Shown: piece by piece, positions 45,930 through 54,564 of the stretch
Numbering within the stretch: the stretch's first letter is position 1
Layout of the letters: every line of letters begins with the position of its first letter
DNA from: JAQBDA01 sp964525785
GTDB lineage: Bacteria > Chloroflexota > Anaerolineae > Anaerolineales > UBA4823
Assembly: GCA_964525785.1 (NCBI GenBank)
Contig: CAZGIX010000002.1
Location: 14,881-78,880 of the forward strand
Direction: 5' to 3'
Length of the DNA stretch: 64,000 nt
Program-made: the position numbers and the translations under genes
The notes under the pieces: model-generated
Databases searched by the model: none
Told to the model about the DNA's origin: nothing
The model's input: the letters and a program-made list of their open reading frames with translations, nothing else

Positions 45930-47852
45930 TTATGGATTAACCAAGGTGAGGTTATAGAGACAAGCGATGCTCCAGCCATCCGTACAGATCATCGGCGGGA
46001 TGGGCGGGTCGGAACCATCATCCTGGTGAGGGAAGCCAGTCCAAACACTCTCGTTCACCGCGTGGAACAAATCGGGGCGGTACATGAGCGTGAAGGAGGG
46101 CACGTCGGTCAGGTAGATTTTGACCAATTCGGTGTAAATTTCCTTCAGCTTGGCAGGGTCGGTTTCAGCGGGGATCTGGTTGATCAACGCATCGACGTCA
46201 GGATTGCTATATTGACCCCAGTTACCATTCCAGTTGACCGCCTGACCAACAAATTCAGAGCTTAACAAGTGGCGGATACGACCCCACGGCTGGGTCGGCC
46301 CGGCGCCGTCACTCCACATCATGAAGATGTCATAGCCTTCTGGGAGAGGCGTATCTGATTTGGTGACCACGGTCTGATAAACTCCCCATTCAGGGAAGTT
46401 GGTGGTGATGTCAATGCCAATCTTCTTGCCTGCAGCAGCCACAACTTCGATCGCCGCTTGCCAGTCAGACCAGCCATTGGGACAGGTTGCGATATAGTGA
46501 AGTTCCTGGCCATTGTATTCGCGATTGCCATCGCCATTGGTATCCACGACCCCAGCGTCATCCAAGAGTTTTATGGCGCCTTCGATGTCGTTGCCCACCC
46601 ACTGAAGTTCGGCGACAGCGTCGTGGTCATATAGAGCCTGCTCGCCGGGGGTCGGGTTCATGAGGCTGCGTGGAACCTGCTCGAAAGTGGCCGATTGGTT
46701 GGTCATCGCATTCGCAATGATGGTTGGATAATCAACCGCAATTGCAATCGCTTTACGAACAGCAGCATTATCCAAACCGTTGGATTTCAGGTTGTAGAAA
46801 GCGGTTGGGAGGGTTGCGCCAATGCCATAGGGAGCCTCGGGCAGGTAGGTGGAAACGGGCAGACCGTAGTTGAGCCACAAAACCTGAATGTTGGAGTTGA
46901 ACTGCTGGCTGACGTCCACTTCACCCTGCGCCAAAGCAATTGAACCGGCTGCGTTATCCTTGAAGATCGTATGCGCGATGTACTTCGGAGCCGGCAACTT
47001 GCCCCACATGGAGGCATCCTGACCCCAGTAGTTATCATCGCGAACGTAGACAACCTTCGTATCGTCAGAGAAGAACTTGTGGTAAGGGCCGGAGTATACG
47101 GCATCTTCAGCGGGATCCGCTAAGAATGCAGTCGCATCCTCGTTGGTGCGCTCTTCCAGGGTCTCGGTCCAGGCTTTCTGGCAGATATATATACCGTCCA
47201 GGGCGGACTCGAGCATCAGCGGATTGACCGCTTTGCCTTCATCATCCAATTTAGCTTTGATGAGGACTGTCTGCGGATCAACCGCTTCAATGGTATCGAT
47301 GAAATCTTTAAAGTTATTGCCAGCATTGGTTGAGTACTTGACATTGGCAGCCCAGGTGTAGGCTACATCCTCGGCGGTCAGGGGGGTGCCATCGCTCCAT
47401 TTTGCGGCTGGTTTGAGCTTTACAGTGATCTCGGTACGCGCATCATTCCACACGGGATCGCCGTCCGCCAGCAGAGGATATGACTTGCCATCCATCATAT
47501 TGTAAAGGTACAGGGTTTCAAACATGATCACGCGAGCAGCGTCCTTCGCAGTGACAGCCATACCATTATTCATGCTGGAAGAATAGGGATTCCAACCAAC
47601 AACCGCACTCCACTGTATGCCGTTGTAGTACAGGGTTTCATTGCGAGGCAGCTGTTCTTCTGGAGATACAGTCGGCGCCGGAACTTCAACAGTTTCGATG
47701 ATCACCTGAGTCTCCACAACCTGTACTTCAACGGTCTCTACAACCGGTACCTCAACGGTCTGGATAATGGTCGCTGGTGTAGGTGTTGCGCAGGCTCCGA
47801 GCACGAGGCCCAGCACCATCAGCAGAGTTATTACGAAATACGAGCGTTTCAT
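45930..47852 (-). CDS. Family-5 solute-binding lipoprotein, oligosaccharide type
   Basis: 640 residues. Signal peptide with lipobox (MVLGLVLGAC, Cys at about 21), a Thr/Val/Glu spacer, then the SBP_bac_5 fold: KLKPAAKWSDGTPLTAEDVAYTW, VKYVRDDNYWG-like strand, LARKAI-like AVRKAIAIAVDY and C-terminal ADPAKLKEIYTELVKIYLTDVPSFTLM. It has AAGGAG eight bases before the ATG. Binding proteins of this class in Thermotoga bind cellobiose or manno-oligosaccharides; the glycosidase neighbours make the same likely here. Confidence 0.9.
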   Translation of the reverse strand: MKRSYFVITLLMVLGLVLGACATPTPATIIQTVEVPVVETVEVQVVETQVIIETVEVPAPTVSPEEQLPRNETLYYNGIQWSAVVGWNPYSSSMNNGMAVTAKDAARVIMFETLYLYNMMDGKSYPLLADGDPVWNDARTEITVKLKPAAKWSDGTPLTAEDVAYTWAANVKYSTNAGNNFKDFIDTIEAVDPQTVLIKAKLDDEGKAVNPLMLESALDGIYICQKAWTETLEERTNEDATAFLADPAEDAVYSGPYHKFFSDDTKVVYVRDDNYWGQDASMWGKLPAPKYIAHTIFKDNAAGSIALAQGEVDVSQQFNSNIQVLWLNYGLPVSTYLPEAPYGIGATLPTAFYNLKSNGLDNAAVRKAIAIAVDYPTIIANAMTNQSATFEQVPRSLMNPTPGEQALYDHDAVAELQWVGNDIEGAIKLLDDAGVVDTNGDGNREYNGQELHYIATCPNGWSDWQAAIEVVAAAGKKIGIDITTNFPEWGVYQTVVTKSDTPLPEGYDIFMMWSDGAGPTQPWGRIRHLLSSEFVGQAVNWNGNWGQYSNPDVDALINQIPAETDPAKLKEIYTELVKIYLTDVPSFTLMYRPDLFHAVNESVWTGFPHQDDGSDPPIPPMICTDGWSIACLYNLTLVNP

Positions 47853-48003
47853 TGTTTTTTCTCCTTAGGTATGTGTCGATTGATCTTACAATTGGTCAGC
47901 CAGATCAGGTTCCTATATGGATAATTTTCCACCTCCTCTTGGTGCAAGGGCGATTAATTAACTGGGATCGAATTACTCAATCGTTATGCACATCTAAATT
48001 GCC

Positions 48004-49035
48004 TTACTCGACGACCATCTTATTCTTTGCGCCACAGGTGCCGCGGATGACCAGCTCTGTATCCATGACAATACGCCGGGGAGGCTTGATCCCGTTTTCG
48101 ATCAGATCGATCAATATCTCGACAGCTTTGAAGCCGAAACGATAGATCGGCTGGCGGATGGTGGTCAACTTTGGATCTGGAATGGTCGCAAGCGGCAGGT
48201 CATCGAAACCGACGAAGGCAACATCGTCCGGGATCTTTAGACCCGCTTCGCGTACAGCATGCATGGCGCCAATCGCCATGAGATCGGAAGCCGCGAAAAC
48301 TGCATCCGGCCTGGCTTCGAGCAGCTTCTGCATCGCTGAGTAACCGCTCTCCTCCGTAAAGTCCCCTTCAGCGATCAAAGACTCATCCACACCTCGACCA
48401 TAATCGACCAACGCTTTCAGGTAGCCTTCCTTGCGGTCGAGACCTACTGTGCTGTTCGATGCGCCTGTGATCGTTCCAATGCGCTGGTAGCCTGATCCAA
48501 TCAGGTGGACGACAGCTTTATAGGCTGCAGGGACATTATCCACATCGATATAACTTAAGTCGCCCACCTGGAACGGGCGACCAACAATCACGAGCGGAAT
48601 GTTGGCATTGACCAGGCGATCGATCAATTGTTCCCCGATCTGCCCTGATTGGATCAGGATGCCGTCTAAAAAGCCCCGGCGGGATACCCGCGGGTAGATT
48701 TTCTCTTCGTCCTCCTTTAATGCGACCAGAAAAAGACCCAAAGTAAAATCGTATTGATTGCATGCCTGGGCAATACCCTGCGTCAGGCGAGGGAAATACG
48801 GATCGGAAAAGAAAGAGCTGGCACTGCGGGGCAGCACCAGACCAATCATCCAGGAGCGCTGGGAGGCAAGCGTGCGGGCTGCCAGATTTGGGCGGTAGCC
48901 CGTGCTCTGGATCACTTCCATCACCCGCTGCCGCACATCTTCCCTGACATTGGGATGGTCGTTGACCACACGGGATGCAGTCGAGCGTGACACGCCTGCC
49001 AGCTTAGCAATATCCTCCAATGTCAGTTCAACCAT
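48004..49035 (-). CDS. LacI-family transcriptional regulator, likely CelR/CebR-like
   Basis: 343 residues. Helix-turn-helix LTLEDIAKLAGVSRSTASRVVNDHPNVREDVRQRV, hinge YRPNLAARTLAS and a sugar-binding core with GLVLPRSASSFFSDPYF and VGFDDLPLATIPDPKLTTIRQP. It heads the minus-strand transporter/glycosidase arm, 150 bases before the binding protein. A consensus promoter and a palindromic operator lie in front of it, so it probably represses itself and the arm, relieved by a cello- or manno-oligosaccharide. Confidence 0.92.
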   Translation of the reverse strand: MVELTLEDIAKLAGVSRSTASRVVNDHPNVREDVRQRVMEVIQSTGYRPNLAARTLASQRSWMIGLVLPRSASSFFSDPYFPRLTQGIAQACNQYDFTLGLFLVALKEDEEKIYPRVSRRGFLDGILIQSGQIGEQLIDRLVNANIPLVIVGRPFQVGDLSYIDVDNVPAAYKAVVHLIGSGYQRIGTITGASNSTVGLDRKEGYLKALVDYGRGVDESLIAEGDFTEESGYSAMQKLLEARPDAVFAASDLMAIGAMHAVREAGLKIPDDVAFVGFDDLPLATIPDPKLTTIRQPIYRFGFKAVEILIDLIENGIKPPRRIVMDTELVIRGTCGAKNKMVVE

Positions 49036-49094
49036 GGATGCCTATGGATTTTAGCCGGTGGATTCTGTGGTGAACATGATAAGCGTATACAATC

Positions 49095-49110
49095 CTGGGA
49101 GCGCTCCCAG
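49095..49110. promoter_or_regulatory. Palindromic LacI-family operator, CelR/CebR type
   Basis: CTGGGAGCGCTCCCAG is a perfect 16-base palindrome containing TGGGAGCGCTCCCA, the site bound by CelR of Thermobifida and CebR of Streptomyces. It lies at about +4 to +20 of the minus-strand promoter, where a bound repressor would block initiation or clearance. Confidence 0.82.
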
Positions 49111-49120
49111 TCTATCTAAA

Positions 49121-49149
49121 ATTATATAAAAATTTTAGGCGGTTGTCAA
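49121..49149 (-). promoter_or_regulatory. Consensus sigma-70 promoter of the minus-strand arm
   Basis: On the minus strand, TTGACA (49149-49144), exactly 17 bases, then TATAAT (49126-49121): a perfect match to consensus at both boxes. Expected start near 49114. The LacI gene begins about 80 bases further on. Confidence 0.88.
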
Positions 49150-49357
49150 GGACTATTTAGTAATAATCGCCGATCCTCGATTCGGAAACAGAAACATTTT
49201 CGCTACAGCCACCCAAATTCGCGTTTATTGGATTATTTTAGTCTAATAATTCCGGTTAATAAGCCCAAAACTGTAAGAGAATCGTACGCGGCCTGGTTTT
49301 CCGGCTCCTTTCGTACCAGGCTTGAATATAATCTGTGTCCAGGACAAGAGATGCCGC

Positions 49358-49385
49358 TTGACAAGCATAAACATAATGCTAAAAT
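49358..49385 (+). promoter_or_regulatory. Sigma-70 promoter of the LacI-GH130-CE7 operon
   Basis: TTGACA (49358-49363), a 16-base spacer, TAAAAT (49380-49385). Expected start near 49392, giving a leader of about 50 bases to the ATG at 49442. Confidence 0.7.
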
Positions 49386-49441
49386 ATCTGTTAGATTTTT
49401 ACTAAATTTTCAGTGCTCTTTTACCGGGCCAAAGAGGGTTT

Positions 49442-50482
49442 ATGAAAAGAAAAGTCACCATAAACGATATAGCTCGGCAAAGCGAAGTTTCAATCTCCAC
49501 CGTCTCGCTGGTGCTGAATAACAAACTAGGTATCTCGGAAGAGACCCGCGCCCGTGTCCTTAAAGCTGCCAGTGAGCTCGGATACCTGGGTAAACCTGCT
49601 GGGGAAAAGAGCAGCCTGCTGACCACGATCGGGATGGTGGTGAAAATAGATTCGGATATCACGCCCCAGGCAAATCCCTTCTATGCCAGGGTTATCGTGG
49701 GTATCGAGGATGCCTGCCGCCGGCAGGGCATCGATCTGCTGTTCGCCAGCCTACCGGTTGACGAGAATAACCGTCCGGTTGAGGTCCCCCAACTGCTGTA
49801 TAACGAGAACTTAGACGGGCTGCTGATGGTAGGCACGTGTGTGGATGATTCTTTCAACTCTATATCCGGCATGCGCAGCATACCTATCGTCCTGGTGGAT
49901 GGTTATTCCGACACTGAGAGCTACGATGCTGTTGTCTCCGATAATTTCCGGGCAGCCTACCAGGCAGTCGAGCACTTGATCAACAAAGGGCACCGCCATA
50001 TCGGGCTGGCAGGCAGCGATGATACATGCTTCCCCAGCCTCAAGGACCGCCGTAACGGCTACCTGAGGGCGATGAAAGAGAACAGGATCGGCGAAGTGTA
50101 TATCACCAATTTCAACATCAACAAGTCTAAGGGCTACCAGGAAGTCATCGACCTGCTGAACAAGTACCCGCACATCAGCGCGCTGTTCTGCGTCAACGAC
50201 GATGTCGGCAGCGCAGCAATCCGGGCAGCTCAGTACCTGGGAAAGCAAGTGCCGCAAGATATCTCCATTATCGGTTTCGATGACACCTACATCGCTGCAA
50301 ATACCCACCCTCCCCTGACCACCATGCATGTGGACACGGTCGCCATGGGACGCAGCGCCGTGCACCTTCTCGCACTGCGTATCGGAAATCCCGATGCGGC
50401 GCGCATGACTTTAACCATCCATCCTCGCCTGGTGGAACGCGAATCGGTTCGTCAGGTCCAAATCCAATCCCGAAAGAAGTGA
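49442..50482 (+). CDS. LacI-family transcriptional regulator
   Basis: 346 residues. Helix-turn-helix VTINDIARQSEVSISTVSLVLNNKLGISEETRARV and a periplasmic-binding-like core with LLMVGTCVDDSFNS, HLINKGHRHIGLAGSDD and IIGFDDTYIAANTHPPLTTMHVD. The reading-head residues differ from the neighbouring regulator (SISTVSLVLN against SRSTASRVVN), so it likely has its own operator. First gene of the operon with GH130 and CE7; overlapping or adjacent start of GH130. Confidence 0.93.
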   Translation: MKRKVTINDIARQSEVSISTVSLVLNNKLGISEETRARVLKAASELGYLGKPAGEKSSLLTTIGMVVKIDSDITPQANPFYARVIVGIEDACRRQGIDLLFASLPVDENNRPVEVPQLLYNENLDGLLMVGTCVDDSFNSISGMRSIPIVLVDGYSDTESYDAVVSDNFRAAYQAVEHLINKGHRHIGLAGSDDTCFPSLKDRRNGYLRAMKENRIGEVYITNFNINKSKGYQEVIDLLNKYPHISALFCVNDDVGSAAIRAAQYLGKQVPQDISIIGFDDTYIAANTHPPLTTMHVDTVAMGRSAVHLLALRIGNPDAARMTLTIHPRLVERESVRQVQIQSRKK

Positions 50483-50490
50483 TACCTCCT

Positions 50491-51465
50491 ATGAACCCAG
50501 CCTCCCTGCCAAACATCCCCTGGGAAGAACAACCGGCGAGCTGTGGGGACGTAATCTGGCGCTACAGCGCCAACCCGGTCATCCCTCGCGACCTGATCCC
50601 ATCCTCGAACAGCATATTCAACAGCGCAGTCGTCCCCTACCAGGGTCGATTTGCTGGCGTTTTCCGCTGCGACAACAAAGCACGCCAGATGAACCTGCAT
50701 CGCGGCTTCAGCCCGGACGGCATCAGCTGGCAGCTGGATGACGAGCCCATCCAATGGCTGTGCGATGATGCGGAGATAGCACCCTTCCAGTGCCGCTACG
50801 ATCCACGCGTCGTCTGGCTCGAGGATCGCTACTACGTCACCTGGTGCAACTGCTATCACGGCTATACCATCGGCGTCGGGTACACCCACGACTTCGAGAG
50901 CTTCTACCAGCTGGAGAATGCCTTTTTGCCGTTCAACCGCAACGGGGTGCTCTTCCCCCGCAAGATCAACGGCAAATACGCCATGCTGAGCAGACCCAGC
51001 GACTCAGGGCACACTCCCTTCGGGGATATTTTCTACAGCCAGAGCCCGGATATGCAGTATTGGGGTAGGCACCGCTGGGTGATGGGCACTAAAGCGTGGA
51101 CCTGGCAGAGCACCAAGATCGGAGCCGGGCCGATCCCCATCGAAACCAGCCAGGGGTGGCTGCTCTTCTATCACGGCGTGCTGACTTCCTGCAATGGATT
51201 CGTGTACAGCTTCAGCGCTGCCCTGCTGGACCTGGAACAACCCTGGAAGGTGATCTACCGCGCCGCCCCTTACCTTCTCTCCCCCCAGAGAGATTACGAA
51301 TGCGTGGGCGATGTACCCAATGTAGCCTTCCCCTGCGCAGCCCTGGTAGACCGGCCCACCGGACGGGTGGCGATTTACTACGGCGGGGCAGATACGGTGA
51401 CAGCCCTGGCTTTTGGAAAGCTGGATGAGATCCTGGAGTGGATAAAAGTCACGTCAGAGCTTTAA
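50491..51465 (+). CDS. GH130 family mannoside phosphorylase-like enzyme
   Basis: 324 residues from ATG 50491; a GTG at 50479 overlapping the LacI stop would add four. Five-bladed propeller with SIFNSAVVPYQGRFAGVFR, the catalytic Asp in CRYDPRVVWLEDRYYVTWC, then FPRKINGKYAMLSRPSD, GAGPIPIETSQGWLLFYHG and YYGGADTVTALAFG. Basic residues that bind phosphate in GH130 phosphorylases appear kept, favouring a beta-1,4-mannosyl (or mannosyl-glucose) phosphorylase over a hydrolase. Product would be mannose 1-phosphate. Confidence 0.88.
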   Translation: MNPASLPNIPWEEQPASCGDVIWRYSANPVIPRDLIPSSNSIFNSAVVPYQGRFAGVFRCDNKARQMNLHRGFSPDGISWQLDDEPIQWLCDDAEIAPFQCRYDPRVVWLEDRYYVTWCNCYHGYTIGVGYTHDFESFYQLENAFLPFNRNGVLFPRKINGKYAMLSRPSDSGHTPFGDIFYSQSPDMQYWGRHRWVMGTKAWTWQSTKIGAGPIPIETSQGWLLFYHGVLTSCNGFVYSFSAALLDLEQPWKVIYRAAPYLLSPQRDYECVGDVPNVAFPCAALVDRPTGRVAIYYGGADTVTALAFGKLDEILEWIKVTSEL

Positions 51466-51532
51466 TCATCCCAAGTGCCAATTAAAAAGACCAGGTTGAC
51501 AGCCCAATTCAACAAGCTACTGGAGCGTAAAG

Positions 51533-52519
51533 ATGTACTTCGATTTCCCCCTCGACCAGCTCAAGACGTACAAACCCGAACGCAGCGAGCCAGAAGACTT
51601 CGACGATTTTTGGCAGCGCACCCTGGAAGCGGCGCGCCGGCACCCGTTGGAGGCAAGTTTCGAGCCGTATGACGCCGGGCTGAAAACCGTGCAGGTATTC
51701 GACGCAACTTTCAACGGATATGCAGGGCAGCCGATCAAAGGCTGGTTCTTCCTTCCGGCACAGCGCGCAGAGCCATTGCCATGTGTGGTGGAATTTATCG
51801 GCTACGGGGGCGGGCGCGGCCTGCCTTATGACTGGCTGCTGTGGAGTGCGGCCGGCTGCGCCAGCTTCGTGATGGATACGCGCGGCCAGGGCAGCGAATG
51901 GCGCAAAGGCGACACCCCTGACCATGAACCCGAGGGCGGCAACCCGCAGACCCCCGGTTTTATGACGCGGGGGATCCTCAAGGCTGATACGTACTATTAC
52001 CGCCGGGTCTTCGCCGATGCAGTGCGCGCCATCGAAGCTGTTCGCAGCCATCCGGCTTTGGACGCTGCCCGCGTGGCCGTCACCGGAGGAAGCCAGGGGG
52101 GAGGCATCAGCCTGGCAGTGGCGGGCCTGGTACCCGACCTTGCGGCAGTTATGCCGAACGTGCCCTTCCTGTGCCATTATCGCCGCGCCACCGAGCTGGT
52201 GGATACCGATCCATACCGAGAAATCAGCCGCTTCTGCATGGTCCACCGCGACAAGATCGAGACCGTCTTCACCACGCTCTCTTACTTCGATGGGGTCAAT
52301 TTTGCCGCCCGCGCCAGCGCCCCGGCCTTATTCTCGGTGGGATTGATGGACGACATCTGCCCGCCTTCCACTGTGTTTGCAGCGTACAACCATTATGCCG
52401 GGCAGAAAGCCATCAACATCTGGCCCTATAACAACCACGAAGGCGGGGAGGATTTCCAGGCCGCTGCGCAGGTGAGATTCCTGGCCGACCTGCTCGGACG
52501 CAGCCTCCCAGAGACATAA
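51533..52519 (+). CDS. CE7 acetyl xylan esterase / cephalosporin-C deacetylase family
   Basis: 328 residues; ATG preceded by GGAG at spacing seven. Starts MYFDFPLDQLKTYKPERSEPEDFDDFW, as the family does; RGQGSEWRKGDTPD is the CE7 RGQ motif. Triad: Ser in VTGGSQGGG, Asp in GLMDDICPPST and His in YNNHEGG. No signal peptide, so it deacetylates imported oligosaccharides such as acetylated glucomannan or xylan fragments. Confidence 0.93.
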   Translation: MYFDFPLDQLKTYKPERSEPEDFDDFWQRTLEAARRHPLEASFEPYDAGLKTVQVFDATFNGYAGQPIKGWFFLPAQRAEPLPCVVEFIGYGGGRGLPYDWLLWSAAGCASFVMDTRGQGSEWRKGDTPDHEPEGGNPQTPGFMTRGILKADTYYYRRVFADAVRAIEAVRSHPALDAARVAVTGGSQGGGISLAVAGLVPDLAAVMPNVPFLCHYRRATELVDTDPYREISRFCMVHRDKIETVFTTLSYFDGVNFAARASAPALFSVGLMDDICPPSTVFAAYNHYAGQKAINIWPYNNHEGGEDFQAAAQVRFLADLLGRSLPET

Positions 52520-52547
52520 GTGCCTGAGCCTCACGGCATCAGCAGCT

Positions 52548-52826
52548 TTATGGGATGATGAGGCTATCGCCCTCGCTCTGATCGGTCGTGTCGGAATCGA
52601 TTGCCTCTGTCAAGGAATTGGGCGTCCTGTCCCCCTCAGCCTGCGGCGGTGTGTTATCTAAGTGTTTCTGCTGATAAAGCTCGAGCGCCCAGGCTAACAG
52701 ATCCGACATGGCGGCGGCCAGACTCTGCTGTATTGTTGTGCGATCTTCAGGATCGAGCATTTCTCTCCTAATCCCTGTCCAGGGATCAAGATAAGGTGTG
52801 AAGCACAGGTAATAGAGACGCTGCAT
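52548..52826 (-). CDS. Small protein of unknown function
   Basis: 92 residues. Residues 1-60 are amphipathic and aromatic (LYYLCFTPYLDPW, MSDLLAWALELYQQKHL); the last 35 are acidic and Ser/Thr-rich. ATG has GGAG seven bases upstream. It lies after the tRNA and its terminator on the same strand. No family recognised. Confidence 0.5.
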   Translation of the reverse strand: MQRLYYLCFTPYLDPWTGIRREMLDPEDRTTIQQSLAAAMSDLLAWALELYQQKHLDNTPPQAEGDRTPNSLTEAIDSDTTDQSEGDSLIIP

Positions 52827-52911
52827 GCGACGTCTCCACTGGCGGTTTCAGTATCCAGCGAAGAGATCAAGATCGCAGTTCTGGCAGACCTTTGATTCAA
52901 GTTAAGTTAAC

Positions 52912-52946
52912 AAGAGAGGCTCCCACATTACCAGATATGGGAGCCT
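52912..52946 (-). terminator. Terminator of the tRNA-Arg transcript
   Basis: Nine-base perfect stem (52917-52925 with 52938-52946), loop of 12, followed on the minus strand by CTCTTGTT. It starts six bases after the tRNA 3' end. Confidence 0.75.
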
Positions 52947-52952
52947 TGATTC

Positions 52953-53029
52953 TGGCGCCCCCGGCGCGACTCGAACACGCGACCCCTTGCTCCGCAAGCA
53001 AGTGCTCTAATCCACTGAGCTACGAGGGC
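52953..53029 (-). tRNA. tRNA-Arg, anticodon GCG, CCA encoded
   Basis: Cloverleaf on the minus strand: acceptor GCCCTCG with CGGGGGC, D stem GCTC/GAGC, anticodon stem CTTGC/GCAAG with loop TTGCGGA, T arm GCGTG-TTCGAGT-CGCGC, then G discriminator and CCA. The loop gives anticodon GCG, reading CGC. An A after GG in the D loop fits the Arg identity position A20. Most bacteria read CGC/CGU with an ACG (inosine) tRNA, so this anticodon is unusual. Confidence 0.93.
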
Positions 53030-53162
53030 AATGCAAGACATTCCGCCTTGCGCTCGTGATTTTAATCCATTTGCATGCCTGGGTCAAGGTCGATTCGATT
53101 TGCTAGCATGGTTTTCTCCGCAATGCAAAAACCATGCCCCGTTAGCCATAAAGGGAGAATTA

Positions 53163-53205
53163 TTGGGGTTATCGATGGCGGCGTTGCCGCCATCGATAAC
53201 CCCAA
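53163..53205 (-). terminator. 20-base-pair hairpin after the MFS gene
   Basis: Arms 53163-53182 and 53186-53205 pair perfectly around GTT, starting five bases after the MFS stop codon. No T run follows on the minus strand (AATAATTC), so terminator activity is uncertain. Confidence 0.6.
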
Positions 53206-53210
53206 ACCCT

Positions 53211-54497
53211 TTACTCCGAGCGACGCAGCGCCGGTACGCGCCAGAACACCAGTCCGAAATAAGCCAGCGATATCACTGCCCCGTACAAAACCGTCGCCGG
53301 AGAGCCAATGCGCTCGGCGACGGCGCCTGCCAGCAGCGCTCCGATCGGCATGAAGCCGAAGAAGGTCAGGGTGTAGATGCTCATCACCCTGCCGCGCAGC
53401 TCATCCGGCACCAGTCCCTGCACCAGGGCGTTGCTGGTGTTGATGAACAGCATATATCCCAAGCCAATACCCAGCAGCATCAGCAGCGAGAGCGGCAGGT
53501 AATCGACTCTGGAAAAAATCAGCAGCATAGCTGGGAATATGAAGCTGCCGATCGTGATCAGCCGGCCTTTGGGCACCATACCGCTGAGTGTAGCCAGCAT
53601 CAGCGCCCCTGCCAGCGCTCCGATGCCGCGCGCTGACTGCAAGTAGCCGTTCGTGGTGGCATCCCCACCTAACACGTTCACAGCCCAGGCCGGCATCAGG
53701 GTGACAAAGCTGATCCCGAACAGGCTGACCATGAACACGTTCAGGATCACGGTGCGCACCACCTTTTGCCTGGCTACGTAGCGGATGCCCTCCTGGATGC
53801 CCTTCAGTGGGGAGCGCTCCACGGCAGCCGGCGCGCCGGCGCGGATACGCATCAACATCAGGGCGGTGATCACTGCCAGGTAAGAGATGCCATTCAAGAC
53901 AAAGCACCACTCCGCCCCGACTGCTGCGTAAGTCAGCCCGCCCACCGCCGGACCGACTGCCATAGCAGAGTTGAACATGGTAGCGTTGAGGGCGATGGCG
54001 TTGGTCAAATCCTTGCGATCCACCAGCTCGTTGACGAACACCATGCGCGCCGGGGCATCGAAAGCGTTGACAATCCCCAGCAGAAACGCCATCAGCACGA
54101 CCATCCAGGCTTGGATAAGCCCGGTGAACTTCAGGGCTGCCATGCCGAACGCCAGAAGCATCATGGCTGCCTGCGTGACGATCAGCAGGCTGCGGCGCGG
54201 TACGCGGTCGGCAACCAGCCCACCGTACAGCATGAACAGCCAGGACGGCAGCCCGGCGGCAAAGCTCACATAGCCTAAATACTGCGGCGAGCCGGTCAGC
54301 TCGTAGACCAGGTAGCCCTGGGCGGTAGACTGCATCCAGGTGCCCACCAGCGAGAACATCTGCCCGAAGAACCACAGGCGGTAGTTGGGATGCTGCAGCG
54401 AGGCGAAAGTGCCGCGGGCGCTGAAGCGTCTTCTCCCCTGTTCCGTATGCGGAGCGCTCACAACCGCGGCTGAACTGGTTGGGTCGGTTTTTTCCAC
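53211..54497 (-). CDS. MFS transporter, MFS_3/EntS-like
   Basis: 428 residues with 12 helices. RLWFFGQMFSLVGTWMQSTAQGYLVYELTGS at the N-terminus and the loop 2-3 motif GGLVADRVPRRSLL are typical of the enterobactin-exporter-like MFS_3 group. The substrate may be a small hydrophobic compound or siderophore. Start is a GTG six bases after TATAAT. The C-terminus ends in a hairpin. Confidence 0.9.
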   Translation of the reverse strand: MEKTDPTSSAAVVSAPHTEQGRRRFSARGTFASLQHPNYRLWFFGQMFSLVGTWMQSTAQGYLVYELTGSPQYLGYVSFAAGLPSWLFMLYGGLVADRVPRRSLLIVTQAAMMLLAFGMAALKFTGLIQAWMVVLMAFLLGIVNAFDAPARMVFVNELVDRKDLTNAIALNATMFNSAMAVGPAVGGLTYAAVGAEWCFVLNGISYLAVITALMLMRIRAGAPAAVERSPLKGIQEGIRYVARQKVVRTVILNVFMVSLFGISFVTLMPAWAVNVLGGDATTNGYLQSARGIGALAGALMLATLSGMVPKGRLITIGSFIFPAMLLIFSRVDYLPLSLLMLLGIGLGYMLFINTSNALVQGLVPDELRGRVMSIYTLTFFGFMPIGALLAGAVAERIGSPATVLYGAVISLAYFGLVFWRVPALRRSE

Positions 54498-54503
54498 ACG
54501 TCG

Positions 54504-54509
54504 ATTATA
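54504..54509 (-). promoter_or_regulatory. Putative -10 box of a leaderless MFS mRNA
   Basis: TATAAT on the minus strand, then CGACGT, then the GTG start (54497-54495). Same geometry as in front of the sortase gene. Confidence 0.45.
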
Positions 54510-54564
54510 ACCCTCGGCAAGACCTGTCCTTGCCTTAAAACTCCCCCCGCTCCGAGGATCAATT

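Larger units (their letters stand above)
49036..49441. promoter_or_regulatory. Divergent control region between the two LacI genes
   Basis: 406 bases, AT-rich, no gene. It holds a consensus minus-strand promoter with an operator just downstream and a plus-strand promoter; see separate entries. The central part (49150-49350) shows nothing further that I can support. Confidence 0.75.

Noticed and set aside
48850..48870. AGGAGCGCTGGGAG, a half match to the same operator
   Set aside because: Inside the LacI coding sequence, not palindromic beyond the centre.
53810..53824. GGGGAGCGCTCCACG, a partial match to the CelR/CebR operator
   Set aside because: Lies inside the MFS coding region and breaks the palindrome at both ends.
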